DNA of 64,000 bases, from positions 62,001 to 126,000 of the forward strand of contig NZ_BBYJ01000013.1 of the NCBI RefSeq assembly GCF_001528665.1, written 5' to 3'. The DNA comes from Microtetraspora malaysiensis. Its GTDB lineage: Bacteria; Actinomycetota; Actinomycetes; Streptosporangiales; Streptosporangiaceae. The notes below the pieces were generated by a model that was given only the letters and a program-made list of their open reading frames with translations, made no database searches and was not told the DNA's origin. Below, in pieces: positions 41,476-50,806 of this stretch (the stretch's first letter is position 1; every line of letters begins with the position of its first letter). The translations under genes were made by a program, and so were the position numbers.

Positions 41476-43497
41476 ATGATCTACGACGCGGAAGCGCGGC
41501 TGTGGCTGCTGTCCACGCCGTCGAGCAGCTACGCCGTACGGCTCGGCCCCGACGACGCCCCGTACAACGCCCACTGGGGCCGGCCGCTCACGATCGAGCA
41601 GGCGCGCACCCTGCCGCCGGACCGCGAGGAGCTTCCGGCAGAGGGCGGCGAGCGGTTCGGCGCGGCGTCGCTCCAGATCAGGTACGGCGACGCCGTACGC
41701 GGAGTGGAGTGGCGCCACCTCGGACACGACATCCACGGAGAGCCGGGCGGCGGGCAGCTCGCGATCCGGATGGCCGACCGGCACTACCCGCTGGAGATCA
41801 CGTTGCACTACCGGGTACGGCCCGGCAGCGACGCGGTCGAACGCTGGACCCGGCTGCGCAACGCCGGAACCGAGCCGATCACCATCCTGCGCTGCGACTC
41901 GGCGGCGTGGACGGCGCCGCCGCGTGAGGACTACCGGATGACCCACGTCGTCGGCGACTGGGGGCGGGAGTTCCAGCTCAGGCGCGGGCCCGTCCCCGAG
42001 GCGGAGACCGTGCTGACCAGCAGACGCGGGCACAGCGGTCACCAGGTGAACCCGTGGCTGATGATCGACGCGGGCGACGCGGCCGAGGACCACGGCGAGG
42101 TGTGGAGCGCCGCGCTCGCCTGGAGCGGGAGCTGGCGGATGACCCTCGACCGCGACCAGGACGGCCGCGCCGGCTGGACCGGCGGGTTCGGCCACGAGGG
42201 GCTGACCTGGCGGCTCGGGCCGGGCGAGGAGCTCGAGACACCGGTCTTCACCGGCATGTACGCGCCGGACGGCTTCGGAGGCACCAGCCGCCGCTGGCAC
42301 GACCACATCCGCCGCCATGTCCTGCCCGCACCCGGCCGCGTCCGCCCGGTGATCTACAACTCGTGGGAGGCGACAGAGTTCGACATCTCCGAGACGCAGC
42401 AGATGGAGCTCGCGGAGCGGGCGGCGGGCGTCGGCGTCGAACTGTTCGTGATGGACGACGCGTGGTTCGGCGGGCGGACCGGCGAGCACGCGGGGCTGGG
42501 CGACTGGTGGCCCAACCCGGACCGCTTCCCGAACGGTCTCACGCCCCTGATCGATCACGTGAAGCGGCTCGGCATGAGGTTCGGCATCTGGGTGGAGCCC
42601 GAGTCGGTCAACCCCGACAGCGACCTTCACCGCGCGCATCCGGAGTGGGTGCTGCACCAGCCGAACCGCGCGCGGACGGAGATGCGCGAACAGCTCCTGC
42701 TCGACTTCTCCCGCTCCGACGTCGCCGAGTGGGCGCACGGCTGGCTGGACGACCTGCTGACCAGGAACGACATCTCCTTCCTGAAGTGGGACATGAACCG
42801 TCCCTTCACCGAGGCCGGGGACGACGTCTGGATTCCGTACATCCGCAACGTGTACGCCGTCATGGACCGGCTGCGCGCCGACCACCCGGACCTGCTCATC
42901 GAGGGGTGCGCGAGCGGCGGCGGCCGGGCGGACCTCGGGATGCTGGCCCGTACGGACCAGATCTGGACCTCGGACAACACCGACGCACTGCAGCGGGTCG
43001 CCATCCAGCACGGGTACACGCAGATCTATCCCGCCTGCACGATGGGGGCCTGGGTCACCGACAGCCCGAACCGGATCAGCGCCCGCCTGTCTCCCGTCCG
43101 CTACCGCTTCCACGTCGCGATGGCGGGGGCGCTCGGCATCGGCGGTGACCTGCTCACCTGGAGCGAGGACGACCTGAACTGGGCGGCGATGCTCACGGAG
43201 CAGTACAAGCGGATCCGCCCGATCGTGCACGGCGGCCGGATGTATCGCCTCGGGGACTGCGCGGTGCAGTACACGCGCGGCCCGGAGACCGTGGTGTTCG
43301 TCTGGCAGCCCTCCGCCCTGCGCCGCACCACCTCCCCGGTGCTGCTCAAAGCACTCGATCCGGACGGGCTCTACCGCGACGAGGAGACCGGGGCGCTGCA
43401 CCATGGCGCCGTCCTGATGAGCCACGGCCTGCCCCGGCTCCTGCCCTTCGACACCATGAGCGAGCTGGTCCGGCTCATCCAGGTCGCCCACTCATGA
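41476..43497 (+). CDS. GH36 alpha-galactosidase
   Basis: A 673-residue cytoplasmic GH36 enzyme. The N-terminal beta-supersandwich includes HDIHGEPGGGQLAIRMADRH. The (beta/alpha)8 barrel has NSWEATEFDISE, LFVMDDAWFGGRTG and FGIWVEPESVNPDSDL. The nucleophile Asp439 is in FLKWDMNRPF and the acid/base Asp500 in IWTSDNTDALQR, within the usual GCASGGGRADLGML context. It would remove terminal galactose from melibiose, raffinose or related sugars. CAGGAGAACCACG precedes the ATG, 24 bp after the GH13 stop. Confidence 0.96.
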   Translation: MIYDAEARLWLLSTPSSSYAVRLGPDDAPYNAHWGRPLTIEQARTLPPDREELPAEGGERFGAASLQIRYGDAVRGVEWRHLGHDIHGEPGGGQLAIRMADRHYPLEITLHYRVRPGSDAVERWTRLRNAGTEPITILRCDSAAWTAPPREDYRMTHVVGDWGREFQLRRGPVPEAETVLTSRRGHSGHQVNPWLMIDAGDAAEDHGEVWSAALAWSGSWRMTLDRDQDGRAGWTGGFGHEGLTWRLGPGEELETPVFTGMYAPDGFGGTSRRWHDHIRRHVLPAPGRVRPVIYNSWEATEFDISETQQMELAERAAGVGVELFVMDDAWFGGRTGEHAGLGDWWPNPDRFPNGLTPLIDHVKRLGMRFGIWVEPESVNPDSDLHRAHPEWVLHQPNRARTEMREQLLLDFSRSDVAEWAHGWLDDLLTRNDISFLKWDMNRPFTEAGDDVWIPYIRNVYAVMDRLRADHPDLLIEGCASGGGRADLGMLARTDQIWTSDNTDALQRVAIQHGYTQIYPACTMGAWVTDSPNRISARLSPVRYRFHVAMAGALGIGGDLLTWSEDDLNWAAMLTEQYKRIRPIVHGGRMYRLGDCAVQYTRGPETVVFVWQPSALRRTTSPVLLKALDPDGLYRDEETGALHHGAVLMSHGLPRLLPFDTMSELVRLIQVAHS

Positions 43498-43572
43498 CGC
43501 GCGCCCGTCCCGGGCCGGCGTTGAGGTGGGAACGGGCTTGGCAACGTCCGCCTCCGGCGAATCGAGGAAACG

Positions 43573-43929
43573 ATGGCAGATATCGATCCGGCTACGGAGC
43601 AACTTGTCGTTGCGTTCATGTTCGGTGGAGCCTCTCTCGGAGCGTTGGCTCTGGGCCTGCTGGGGCGATTGCGGCGACTTCGCAGAAATGGCGCCTTCGG
43701 CGTGCGTACGCAAAAGTCGATGGCAAGTGATGAGGCGTGGCAGGATGTGCATGTAAAGTTCGCTCCATTCGCATTTGCGATAGCGGCGACATGGGCGGTA
43801 ACTGCCGTCATCCCTTTCGTGGCGGGCGCCAAGAATATGGGGCCGCCGGTACTCGCCGGAATCGCGCTAGGTCTCATTCTTCTCGTATGGGGTGCCATTT
43901 GGTCTCATCGTGAAATGGATGACGGATAG
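43573..43929 (+). CDS. Small SdpI-like membrane protein
   Basis: A 118-residue protein with three membrane helices (FMFGGASLGALALGLLG, FAFAIAATWAVTAVIPFVAG and AGIALGLILLVWGAIW). Between the first two is FGVRTQKSMASDEAWQDVHV, which matches the SdpI-family loop (G-I-R-T-x-x-T-x-x-S-x-x-A-W). GAGGAAACG precedes the ATG. SdpI proteins give immunity to a killing factor in Bacillus; the role here is unknown. Confidence 0.8.
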   Translation: MADIDPATEQLVVAFMFGGASLGALALGLLGRLRRLRRNGAFGVRTQKSMASDEAWQDVHVKFAPFAFAIAATWAVTAVIPFVAGAKNMGPPVLAGIALGLILLVWGAIWSHREMDDG

Positions 43930-44078
43930 ACGTCCACCGGATTTGCACCCCGGGAGTTCCCCGGGGCGGCGGTAGCGCTGGCTGTAGTGCGGAAACACCC
44001 ACGCGCGGGATCGATCACGAGCTGGTCGCGCCGACATGCTGGATGACATCGCAACCACGTCATCAAGGGAGTTTCCCG

Positions 44079-45245
44079 ATGTCTCAGCATCCTGCCGTCA
44101 CCTTCCGCAGCGCCTGGGTGGGCGCCGCGGCGGTGCTGGCCCTCGCGCCGGGGACCCTGAGCCCGGCGGCCGCCGACGTCGCTCCGCGAAACCGGCCGGG
44201 CGACGCCGTACAGACGGCGCTGAACGAGCTGGTCGGCGGCGGCGAGTTCCCTGGTGCGCTGGCCGCGGTGAGGGAACGCGACGGGCGCGGCCGGAACTAC
44301 ACCGCGGGTGCCGGCGACCTGGCCACGCGGGCGAAGGTCCCCGTCAACGGGCAGGTGCGCATCGCCAGCACCACCAAGACCTTCACCGCCGCCGTCGTGC
44401 TGCAGCTGGCCGGCGAGGGCAAGGTCGAGCTGGACGTGCCGGTCGAGAAGTACCTGCCGAGGCTGGTACGCGGCAATGGGAACGACGGCCGCCTGATCAC
44501 CGTCCGCCAGCTGCTCCACCACACCTCGGGCTTGCCGGAGCACGGCAAGGCCATCGCGGGGACGTTCTTCGAGAACCAGCACCGCTACTTCGAACCCAGG
44601 GATCTGGTCGATCTGGCTCTGACGCAGAAGCCGCTGTTCGCTCCCGGCAAGGGCTGGAGCTACAGCAATACCGGGTACGTCCTGCTCGGCCTGCTGGTGC
44701 AGAAAGTCACGGGCCGGCCGATCGGCGCGGAGATCACCGACCGGATCATCACGCCGCTGGGGCTCGGTGACACTTACTGGCCCGGTGCCGGCGAGCAGAG
44801 GATCCGGGGCCCCCACCCCAGGGCCTATAAGTCCAAGACCGGCAGGCCGGGTGGCGAGCCGGTGGACGTGTCGGAGATGGATCCGTCGCGGGGGTGGGCA
44901 GCCGGACAGCTGGTCAGCACGCCGCGGGACGTCAACCGGTTCCTGAGCGCGCTGCTGGGCGGCAAGCTCCTCAAGCCGGCCATGCTGGAGCAGATGAAGC
45001 GGGCCGTCTCGGTGCCAGGGACCCCGCGGGGGTGGGGGTACGGGCTCGGGCTGACGAAGATCCCGCTGAGCTGCGGCGGCCTCGCCTGGGGGCACAGCGG
45101 TGACGTCGGCGGGTACTCGACCCGCAACGGCATCACCGAGGGCGGCCGGTCAGCCACCGTCACCGCGACCGCCGAATCTCTCACGGCAGAGGGCGACAAG
45201 CAGCTCAACTCCGCCCTCGACACCGCCCTCTGCGCCGGGAAATAA
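44079..45245 (+). CDS. Secreted serine hydrolase, beta-lactamase / D-Ala-D-Ala carboxypeptidase family
   Basis: A 388-residue exported enzyme. The signal peptide ends near SPAAADVAPR. The SxxK motif is IASTTKTFTAAVVLQLAG, the YxN motif SYSNTGYVLLG, and the third element WGHSGDVGGYSTR (H-x-G replacing K-x-G, as in class C-like esterases and ADP-type enzymes). AAGGGAG precedes ATG 44079; an ATG at 44043 is less likely. Substrate could be a peptidoglycan peptide, an ester or a beta-lactam. Confidence 0.92.
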   Translation: MSQHPAVTFRSAWVGAAAVLALAPGTLSPAAADVAPRNRPGDAVQTALNELVGGGEFPGALAAVRERDGRGRNYTAGAGDLATRAKVPVNGQVRIASTTKTFTAAVVLQLAGEGKVELDVPVEKYLPRLVRGNGNDGRLITVRQLLHHTSGLPEHGKAIAGTFFENQHRYFEPRDLVDLALTQKPLFAPGKGWSYSNTGYVLLGLLVQKVTGRPIGAEITDRIITPLGLGDTYWPGAGEQRIRGPHPRAYKSKTGRPGGEPVDVSEMDPSRGWAAGQLVSTPRDVNRFLSALLGGKLLKPAMLEQMKRAVSVPGTPRGWGYGLGLTKIPLSCGGLAWGHSGDVGGYSTRNGITEGGRSATVTATAESLTAEGDKQLNSALDTALCAGK

Positions 45246-45299
45246 CCGGGAAGCAGGCGGCCCGCAGGCCGACATCCGCCCGGGTAAGGGCCTCGCGGG

Positions 45300-45944
45300 T
45301 CAGGCCCTGAGGTAGGCGAGCACGGCCAGGACCCTGCGGTGGCCGCTGTCGGAGGGCTGTAGGCCGAGCTTGGCGAAGATGTTCCTGATGTGCTTGTTGA
45401 CCGCCCCCTCACTGATCACCAGCCGCTCGCTGAGATCGGTGTTGGACAATCCCTCGGCCATCAGCGCGAGCACCTCCCGCTCCCGAGCGGTCAACGCGTG
45501 GAGGGGATCACCGGCCCGGCGGCGGACCAAGAGCTGGGCGATCACCTCGGGGTCGATCGCGGTCCCGCCCCCGGCCACCCGGTGCAATGCGTCAAGGAAG
45601 GACTGCACCTTGCCGACCCGCTCCTTCAGCAGGTAGCCAACTCCCACGCCACCCTCGCTGAGCAGGGCGGATGCGTAGGTGTCCTCGACATAGGAGGACA
45701 GCACCAGCACGGGCAGCCCGGGCCGCATCCGCCTGGCCTCGATCGCCGCGCGCAGGCCCTCGTCGCGGAAGTCCGGCGGCAGCCGTACGTCCACGATGAG
45801 GGCGTCGGGCGCCTTGGCCGAGACGACGGCGAGCAGGTCGGCGGCGTTGTCGACGGCGTCGAGCACCTCGATGCCCTCGGCGGCCAGCAGCAGCACCAGC
45901 CCCTCGCGCAGCAGCGCGTCGTCTTCGGCGATCACAACCCGCAT
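45300..45944 (-). CDS. NarL/FixJ-family response regulator
   Basis: A 214-residue regulator. The receiver has VVIAEDDALLREGLVLLLAA, the phosphoacceptor Asp in DALIVDVRLPPDFRDEGL and YLLKERVGKV. The LuxR-type helix-turn-helix is LTAREREVLALMAEGLSNTD then ISEGAVNKHIRNIFAKLGL. The start overlaps the kinase 3' end by 13 bp. Together they likely control the divergent ABC transporter. Confidence 0.95.
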   Translation of the reverse strand: MRVVIAEDDALLREGLVLLLAAEGIEVLDAVDNAADLLAVVSAKAPDALIVDVRLPPDFRDEGLRAAIEARRMRPGLPVLVLSSYVEDTYASALLSEGGVGVGYLLKERVGKVQSFLDALHRVAGGGTAIDPEVIAQLLVRRRAGDPLHALTAREREVLALMAEGLSNTDLSERLVISEGAVNKHIRNIFAKLGLQPSDSGHRRVLAVLAYLRA

Positions 45945-47152
45945 GGCAACTCCACTTTCAGTACGGTCGGCCCGCCGGGCGGGCTGGTCAGGGTGCTCCG
46001 GCCGCCGAAGGCGGCGGCCCGGTGGTCGATTCCGGTCAGGCCGCTGCCGGTGCCGCCCTGGGCGCCGCCCACGCCGTCATCCTCGATCTCTATGGTCAGC
46101 AGGCCGCCATCCAGGTACACGCGCACCACCGCCTTGCCGGCATGGCTGTGCTTGGCGACATTGGTGAGCGCTTCGGCGGCGGTGAAGTAGGCGGCGGCCT
46201 CGACAGCCGCGGGCAGGCGGGGAAAATCGGCGGTCTCGACGGTGCAGGGGACGGGGCTGCGCGCGGCCAGCGCAGCGAGCGCGCCGTCGAGCCCGTGTTC
46301 GGTGAGGACGGGCGGGTGGATGGCCCGGATGGCATCGCGCAGGTTGACCAGCGCGTCGGAGGCGGCCTCCTGGGCCCGTCCGGCCATCTGCCGGGTGCTC
46401 TCGGGGGCGGCGGCCAGGGCACGTTCGAGCATGCCGAGGTGCATGACCACGGCGACCAGACGGTTCTGCGTGCCGTCGTGGAGAGTGCGCTCGATGCGCC
46501 TGAGCTCCTGCGCGTGGGCCTCAAGCGCCGAGGCCCTGGCCGCGGTCAGCATCGCCACCTGCTGCGCCAGCCGTACCCGGCCCAGGGGTTTGAGCAGGCT
46601 TCGGCTGAGTCGTTCGGACAGGCCGGCGGCGGTCGGCAGGACCAGGCAGGCCACCCCCAGATAGCCCACGGCGACGAACGGGCCGGTCAAGGCCAGCGGC
46701 CAGGAGTCGACGGCGTAGCCGAGCACCGACGGCGGGCTGCCCGGCGTGAGCCGCCACCACAGCGGCAGGGTGGCCGCGTTGAGCCCGGCCAGGGGCAGGC
46801 CGAGTGCCAAGAAGCCGAGCACGATGCCGGTAAGACCGTGCGCGAGGAGCCAGAGCACCTCCCGCGGCGTGGCGGGGTCGCCCACGGCCGCGCGCACGCG
46901 CGTCGGCAGCGGCCCCTCAAGCGGCAGGTACGGCGGAGCCGGCATCCCCAGGCGGCGGCGCTGCCACCCGGACAGCCGCCTGACCAGACGTGTCACCGGC
47001 GAGATCAGGGGCAGGCCGATCCCGGCCAGGCTCAGCAGCGTGACGCAGACGACCAGCCAGAACAATGGCAGCGCGAGCAGCGCGGTGCCTGACCCGAGCA
47101 TCAGGAAGCGCGCCCCGTTCCGCGTGGCCGTCAGGACGTTCATGGCCGACAT
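45932..47152 (-). CDS. NarL-type sensor histidine kinase with putative sensor domain
   Basis: About 406 residues. Four to five membrane helices make a putative-sensor domain (LLALPLFWLVVCVTLLSLAG; GLTGIVLGFLALGLPLAGL; VAVGYLGVACLVLPTAAGL). A HisKA_3 domain with the phosphorylated His in RIERTLHDGTQNRLVAVVMH follows, then an HATPase domain with EDDGVGGAQGGTGSGLTGI. Possible starts are ATG 47152 and ATG 47143; a GTG at 47191 is further up. This class often regulates antimicrobial-peptide or lipid-targeting ABC transporters. Confidence 0.92.
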   Translation of the reverse strand: MSAMNVLTATRNGARFLMLGSGTALLALPLFWLVVCVTLLSLAGIGLPLISPVTRLVRRLSGWQRRRLGMPAPPYLPLEGPLPTRVRAAVGDPATPREVLWLLAHGLTGIVLGFLALGLPLAGLNAATLPLWWRLTPGSPPSVLGYAVDSWPLALTGPFVAVGYLGVACLVLPTAAGLSERLSRSLLKPLGRVRLAQQVAMLTAARASALEAHAQELRRIERTLHDGTQNRLVAVVMHLGMLERALAAAPESTRQMAGRAQEAASDALVNLRDAIRAIHPPVLTEHGLDGALAALAARSPVPCTVETADFPRLPAAVEAAAYFTAAEALTNVAKHSHAGKAVVRVYLDGGLLTIEIEDDGVGGAQGGTGSGLTGIDHRAAAFGGRSTLTSPPGGPTVLKVELPCGL

Positions 47153-47250
47153 TCTGCATGGTGGTGCACACACCACCTCCAAGACGCCCACCGATGGGAT
47201 GTCGCGCCCTCATCTCTCACTCCTACGTTTGTGCGGTCCGAGAGAGATTG

Positions 47251-47973
47251 ATGGGGGCTGCGTTGGCGGTTCGGGTGGAAGAGCTCCACAAGACGTACGG
47301 GAAGGTGGCCGCGCTCACCGGGGTCACGCTGGAGATCGCCGACGGCGAGTTCGTCGCGATGATGGGCCCATCGGGCTCGGGCAAGAGCACGCTGCTGCAC
47401 TGCGCGGCCGGGCTCGACACGCCGAGCTCCGGCCGGGTGCTCTTGGGCGGCGTGGAGGTGACGGCACTGGACGAGCCGGGGCTGGCCGCACTGCGCAGGG
47501 AGCGGATCGGCTTCGTCTTCCAGGCCTACAACCTGCTGCAGGCGCTTGACGTCGCCGACAACATCACCCTGCCGCTGCGCCTGGCCGAACGCCCGGTGGA
47601 CGAGGCCAAGCTCATGGCCATCGCGGCCAGGGTGGGGCTCGACTCGCGGCTGGGTCACCGCCCGGCCGAGCTGTCCGGCGGCCAGCAGCAGCGGGTGGCG
47701 CTGGCCAGGGCGCTGATCACCGATCCCGAGGTGGTTTTCGCCGACGAGCCCACCGGCGCCCTGGACACGCGGACCGCCCGCGAGGTGCTGACGCTGCTGC
47801 GCGAATTGGTGGACGAGGCCGGCCAGACCCTGGTCATGGTCACCCACGATCCGGTCGCGGCCTCCTACGCCCACCGCGTGGTCTTCCTCGCCGACGGGCA
47901 CCTGGCGGGCGAGGCGCTGCGGCCCACGCCGGAGCAGGTGGCCGAGCGCATGACGCAGCTGGGTGCGTCATGA
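47251..47973 (+). CDS. ABC transporter ATP-binding protein, LolD/MacB type
   Basis: A 240-residue ATPase. Walker A is MMGPSGSGKSTLLHCAAGLD, the Q-loop is FVFQAYNLLQALDVADNITL, the signature is LSGGQQQRVALARALI and Walker B is VVFADEPTGALDT, followed by the H-loop VTHDP. The stop overlaps the permease start by 4 bp. It pairs with the FtsX-like permease downstream and is divergent from the two-component system. Confidence 0.96.
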   Translation: MGAALAVRVEELHKTYGKVAALTGVTLEIADGEFVAMMGPSGSGKSTLLHCAAGLDTPSSGRVLLGGVEVTALDEPGLAALRRERIGFVFQAYNLLQALDVADNITLPLRLAERPVDEAKLMAIAARVGLDSRLGHRPAELSGGQQQRVALARALITDPEVVFADEPTGALDTRTAREVLTLLRELVDEAGQTLVMVTHDPVAASYAHRVVFLADGHLAGEALRPTPEQVAERMTQLGAS

Positions 47974-50459
47974 CCGACCTGATCTGGAGGCTCCTGAAAG
48001 CGGACAAGGCGGGCCTGGCCGGTGCGTTCGCCGCCCTGTTCGCCGCCTCAGCGCTGCTGAGCGCCTGCGGGCTGATCCTGCAGTCAGGCCTGGGCGCCGG
48101 GGTCTCGGCCGAGCGGTATGCCGCCGCCGACGTCGTGGTGAGCGGCCCTGACTCGGTGCGGGTGACAATCGGCGGGAAGAGCAAGACCAAGCCACTGACC
48201 GAGCCCACAACCTTGCCGAGCTCCCTGCTCAAGCGGGTGGCCGCGGTGCCGGGCGTGCGCGCCGCCATCCCCGACCGCGGCTTCCCCGTCGACCTCATCA
48301 CCGACGACGGCGGCTCGCCGGCCGCCACCGGCCACGGCTGGTCCACCGCATCGCTGGCCCCCTTCACCCTCGCAGCCGGACACGCCCCCGGCCCCGGCGA
48401 GGTCGTCCTGGATGTCGCCGCCGGGCTGCGCCCAGGCGATCGCGTCACCGTCGTCGCCGGTACGGCGGCCCCCACCGCCTACCGCGTGGCCGGGATCGTC
48501 CGCGGCGACCTGCGCCGCCCGCTGGCGCTCTTCCAGGACGCGGAGGCCACCCGCCTGTACGGCAAGCCGCAGGAGCTCGACGCCATAGGTGTGCTGGCCC
48601 GGCCCGGCACCGACTCGGAGGAGCTGGCCGAACGCCTCAAAGAGGCACTCGGCGACTCCGTCACCGTCTCCACAGGTGAGGCGCGCAGCCGGGCCGAGTT
48701 CGGCGACGTCCGACAGGCACGCTCCGACCTGCAGGAGATGGCCGCCTCGCTGATCGGCGGCGTGGTCGTGATCGCCGGGCTGGTGCTGACCGGCGCGCTC
48801 TCGCTCACCGCCCACCGCAGGCGCCGTCAGATCGCGCTGCTGCGGGCGGTCGGCGCGAGCTCGCGGCACATCACCCGCATGATCGCCGCGGAGACCGCCG
48901 CCGTCGCCCTGCTCGCGGGCCTGCTGGGCTGCCTGCCGGGCGGACTGCTGGCCGCGCTGCTCCTCAACGCGCTTCGCCTGGTGGGTCTGGCGCCCGACGA
49001 CTTCGCGATTTCCGTGGGGCCGATCCCGGCGCTGGCCGCGGTCGGCGCCTGCCTGCTCATCTCGCAGGCCGCCGCCTGGGCGGTCAGCCGCCGGGTCTTG
49101 CGCCCTCTGCCCGCGCAGGCGCTGACCGAAGTGTCCGTGGAGCCGCCCCGGTTGTCGCCGGCCCGCATCACCTCGGGCGTACTGCTCTTGATCATCGGAA
49201 TCGGCGCGTCGTCGGCGCCGGCGTGGTGGAGCAGCGTGTTCGCGGTGGCCATCGCCGCCAGCGGCGGTCTCATCATGATCATCGCGCTCAGCGTGCTCGG
49301 GCCGCCAATCATGCGGCTGGGCACCAGGATGCTCGCCGGGCGACTCCGCCGTACGTACGGCGCGGCGGGCCACCTTGCCACGGCCAACAGCCTCGCCAAC
49401 TCGCGACGGCTGGCCGGGACGGTCTCCCCGATGATCCTCGCGATCGGCTTCGCGCTCCTGCAGCTCGGCCTGCCGGCCACGACCGCGTCCGCGGCCCAGC
49501 GCGACCTGGAGGCCGGCACGCTGGCCACGCACACCCTCACCGGCGGCGAGTGGGGACTGCCGCCCGGTGTGAGCGGCGACGTGCGGAAGCTGCCGGGCGT
49601 GCGTGCCGCAACGCCGGTCGTGCGGACCCGCGTCTACGCCGCGATCAGCCTGCTCGACAGCCCGGAAGTGCTCGACTACCAGGCCCAGGCCGTCGATCCG
49701 GCGGGGTTGTCCGGAACGGCCGACCTCGGAGTGGAGGCCGGTTCGCTGGCCGGGCTGCGTCCCGGGACGGTGGCGATCAGCCGGGCCGCCGCGGGCACAC
49801 TGTCGGCGAAGATCGGTTCGATGCTCCACCTCTACCTCGGGGACGGCACGCCGTACCAGCCCGAAGTGGTGGCGATCTACAGCCGCGGCTCGGGCTTCGG
49901 CGACCTCACGCTGCCGCGCGCGGTTGTGCCGAGGAGCCGCGACGACGCCGTCCTCGTGCGCGCCGACCCCTCGGCCGACCTCGGCGCCCTCGCCCGGGCG
50001 CACCCAGGGCTGGTGGTCAGCGACGGCGCGGCCATGCGGGCCGCCCAGGAGGAGGGCGAAGCCGCCGCGATGCTCGGCGGCCTGATCCCGCTCCTACTGG
50101 TCTTCGGCTACCTGGCGATGTCGGTGGCCAACGCCCTGATCCTGGCGGTGACCGAGCGGACCAGGGAGTTCGCGCTGCTCCGCCTGGCCGGGGGCAGCCG
50201 CGGCCAGGTCATGCGGATGTTGCGCGCCGAATCAGTGCTGATCGTCACGCTCGCGGTGATCATCGGCACCGCCGCGCCGCTCCTGCCGCTCGCGATGATC
50301 GCCTATGGCCTGGTCGGGCTGCCCCTGCCTGCCATCCAGCCCGTGACCTACCTGGCAGTCGTAGGCGCCACTTCGGCGCTCGGCGTGCTGTCAGTGCTCG
50401 TCCCCGCGCGGATCGCCCTGCGAACGCGCCCCATCCAGGCCCTCAGCGGCCACGCCTGA
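47970..50459 (+). CDS. FtsX-family ABC transporter permease
   Basis: An 829-residue permease. An N-terminal TM is followed by an external domain of about 200 residues, then three TMs (FtsX repeat 1, IALLRAVGASSRHITRMIAA). A central pair of TMs, a second external domain (residues about 520-690) and three final TMs (FtsX repeat 2, EFALLRLAGGSRGQVMRMLR) follow. This ten-TM, two-FtsX layout is typical of actinobacterial MacB-like exporters that act on lipids or peptides in the envelope. Confidence 0.95.
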   Translation: MTDLIWRLLKADKAGLAGAFAALFAASALLSACGLILQSGLGAGVSAERYAAADVVVSGPDSVRVTIGGKSKTKPLTEPTTLPSSLLKRVAAVPGVRAAIPDRGFPVDLITDDGGSPAATGHGWSTASLAPFTLAAGHAPGPGEVVLDVAAGLRPGDRVTVVAGTAAPTAYRVAGIVRGDLRRPLALFQDAEATRLYGKPQELDAIGVLARPGTDSEELAERLKEALGDSVTVSTGEARSRAEFGDVRQARSDLQEMAASLIGGVVVIAGLVLTGALSLTAHRRRRQIALLRAVGASSRHITRMIAAETAAVALLAGLLGCLPGGLLAALLLNALRLVGLAPDDFAISVGPIPALAAVGACLLISQAAAWAVSRRVLRPLPAQALTEVSVEPPRLSPARITSGVLLLIIGIGASSAPAWWSSVFAVAIAASGGLIMIIALSVLGPPIMRLGTRMLAGRLRRTYGAAGHLATANSLANSRRLAGTVSPMILAIGFALLQLGLPATTASAAQRDLEAGTLATHTLTGGEWGLPPGVSGDVRKLPGVRAATPVVRTRVYAAISLLDSPEVLDYQAQAVDPAGLSGTADLGVEAGSLAGLRPGTVAISRAAAGTLSAKIGSMLHLYLGDGTPYQPEVVAIYSRGSGFGDLTLPRAVVPRSRDDAVLVRADPSADLGALARAHPGLVVSDGAAMRAAQEEGEAAAMLGGLIPLLLVFGYLAMSVANALILAVTERTREFALLRLAGGSRGQVMRMLRAESVLIVTLAVIIGTAAPLLPLAMIAYGLVGLPLPAIQPVTYLAVVGATSALGVLSVLVPARIALRTRPIQALSGHA

Positions 50460-50472
50460 CAAGGAGATCGAC

Positions 50473-50580
50473 ATGACCGAACCCCGCTGGACCCCGCCCA
50501 AGCAGAAGCGGCAGTGGCCCTGGATCCTGCTGGCGATCGTCGTCGTCGCCGTCGTGATCAACGTCGCCCTGACCGCCTGA
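50473..50580 (+). CDS. 35-residue single-pass membrane peptide
   Basis: AAGGAG lies 6 nt before the ATG, 13 bp after the permease stop. The peptide has a basic, Pro/Trp-rich N-terminus (MTEPRWTPPKQKRQWPW) and one hydrophobic helix ILLAIVVVAVVINVALTA, then stops. The near-perfect ribosome site, operon position and membrane-protein pattern argue that it is a real micro-protein, perhaps an accessory subunit of the transporter. No family recognised. Confidence 0.72.
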   Translation: MTEPRWTPPKQKRQWPWILLAIVVVAVVINVALTA

Positions 50581-50677
50581 GCGACCCATCCGGCCTTGCT
50601 TCCGCGCGCTCGGCGAATACCGCAGGTCCCACCGCCTCTGTGTCGGAGGAGCCCACATCCGAAGGAGCACACCTGGC

Positions 50678-50806
50678 ATGGCACCCTTCCGCATCACGAT
50701 GATCGAAGCACTGCCGTCACTCGAGCGGTCCCAGCGCGCGAAAGCGCTGCGGGCCGCCGACTACAACCTCACACGCACAGCGAGGGGCTACCGCTTACTT
50801 TCGTGA
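50678..50806 (+). CDS. Small hypothetical ORF (42 residues)
   Basis: AAGGAG precedes the ATG by 10 nt. The frame reads MAPFRITMIEALPSLERSQR then AKALRAADYNLTRTARGYRL and LS. It overlaps the 3' end of the convergent membrane-protein gene by 19 bp. It may be a truncated regulator or a chance frame. I recognise no family. Confidence 0.35.
   Translation: MAPFRITMIEALPSLERSQRAKALRAADYNLTRTARGYRLLS

Noticed and set aside
39715-43491. A 1258-codon open frame antisense to the GH13 and GH36 genes.
   Set aside because: It exists because GC-rich codon use removes stops in the opposite frame. Its product is low-complexity Arg/Gly/Pro/Val with no motif, while the sense strand holds complete catalytic sites.
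43940-43975. CCCCGG/CCGGGG hairpin after the SdpI-like gene.
   Set aside because: The stem is short and embedded in GC-rich DNA with no T-tract; too weak to call a terminator.
48084-50003. A 639-codon open frame antisense to the FtsX-type permease.
   Set aside because: Same compositional artefact; no family motif, and the sense frame is a convincing membrane protein.
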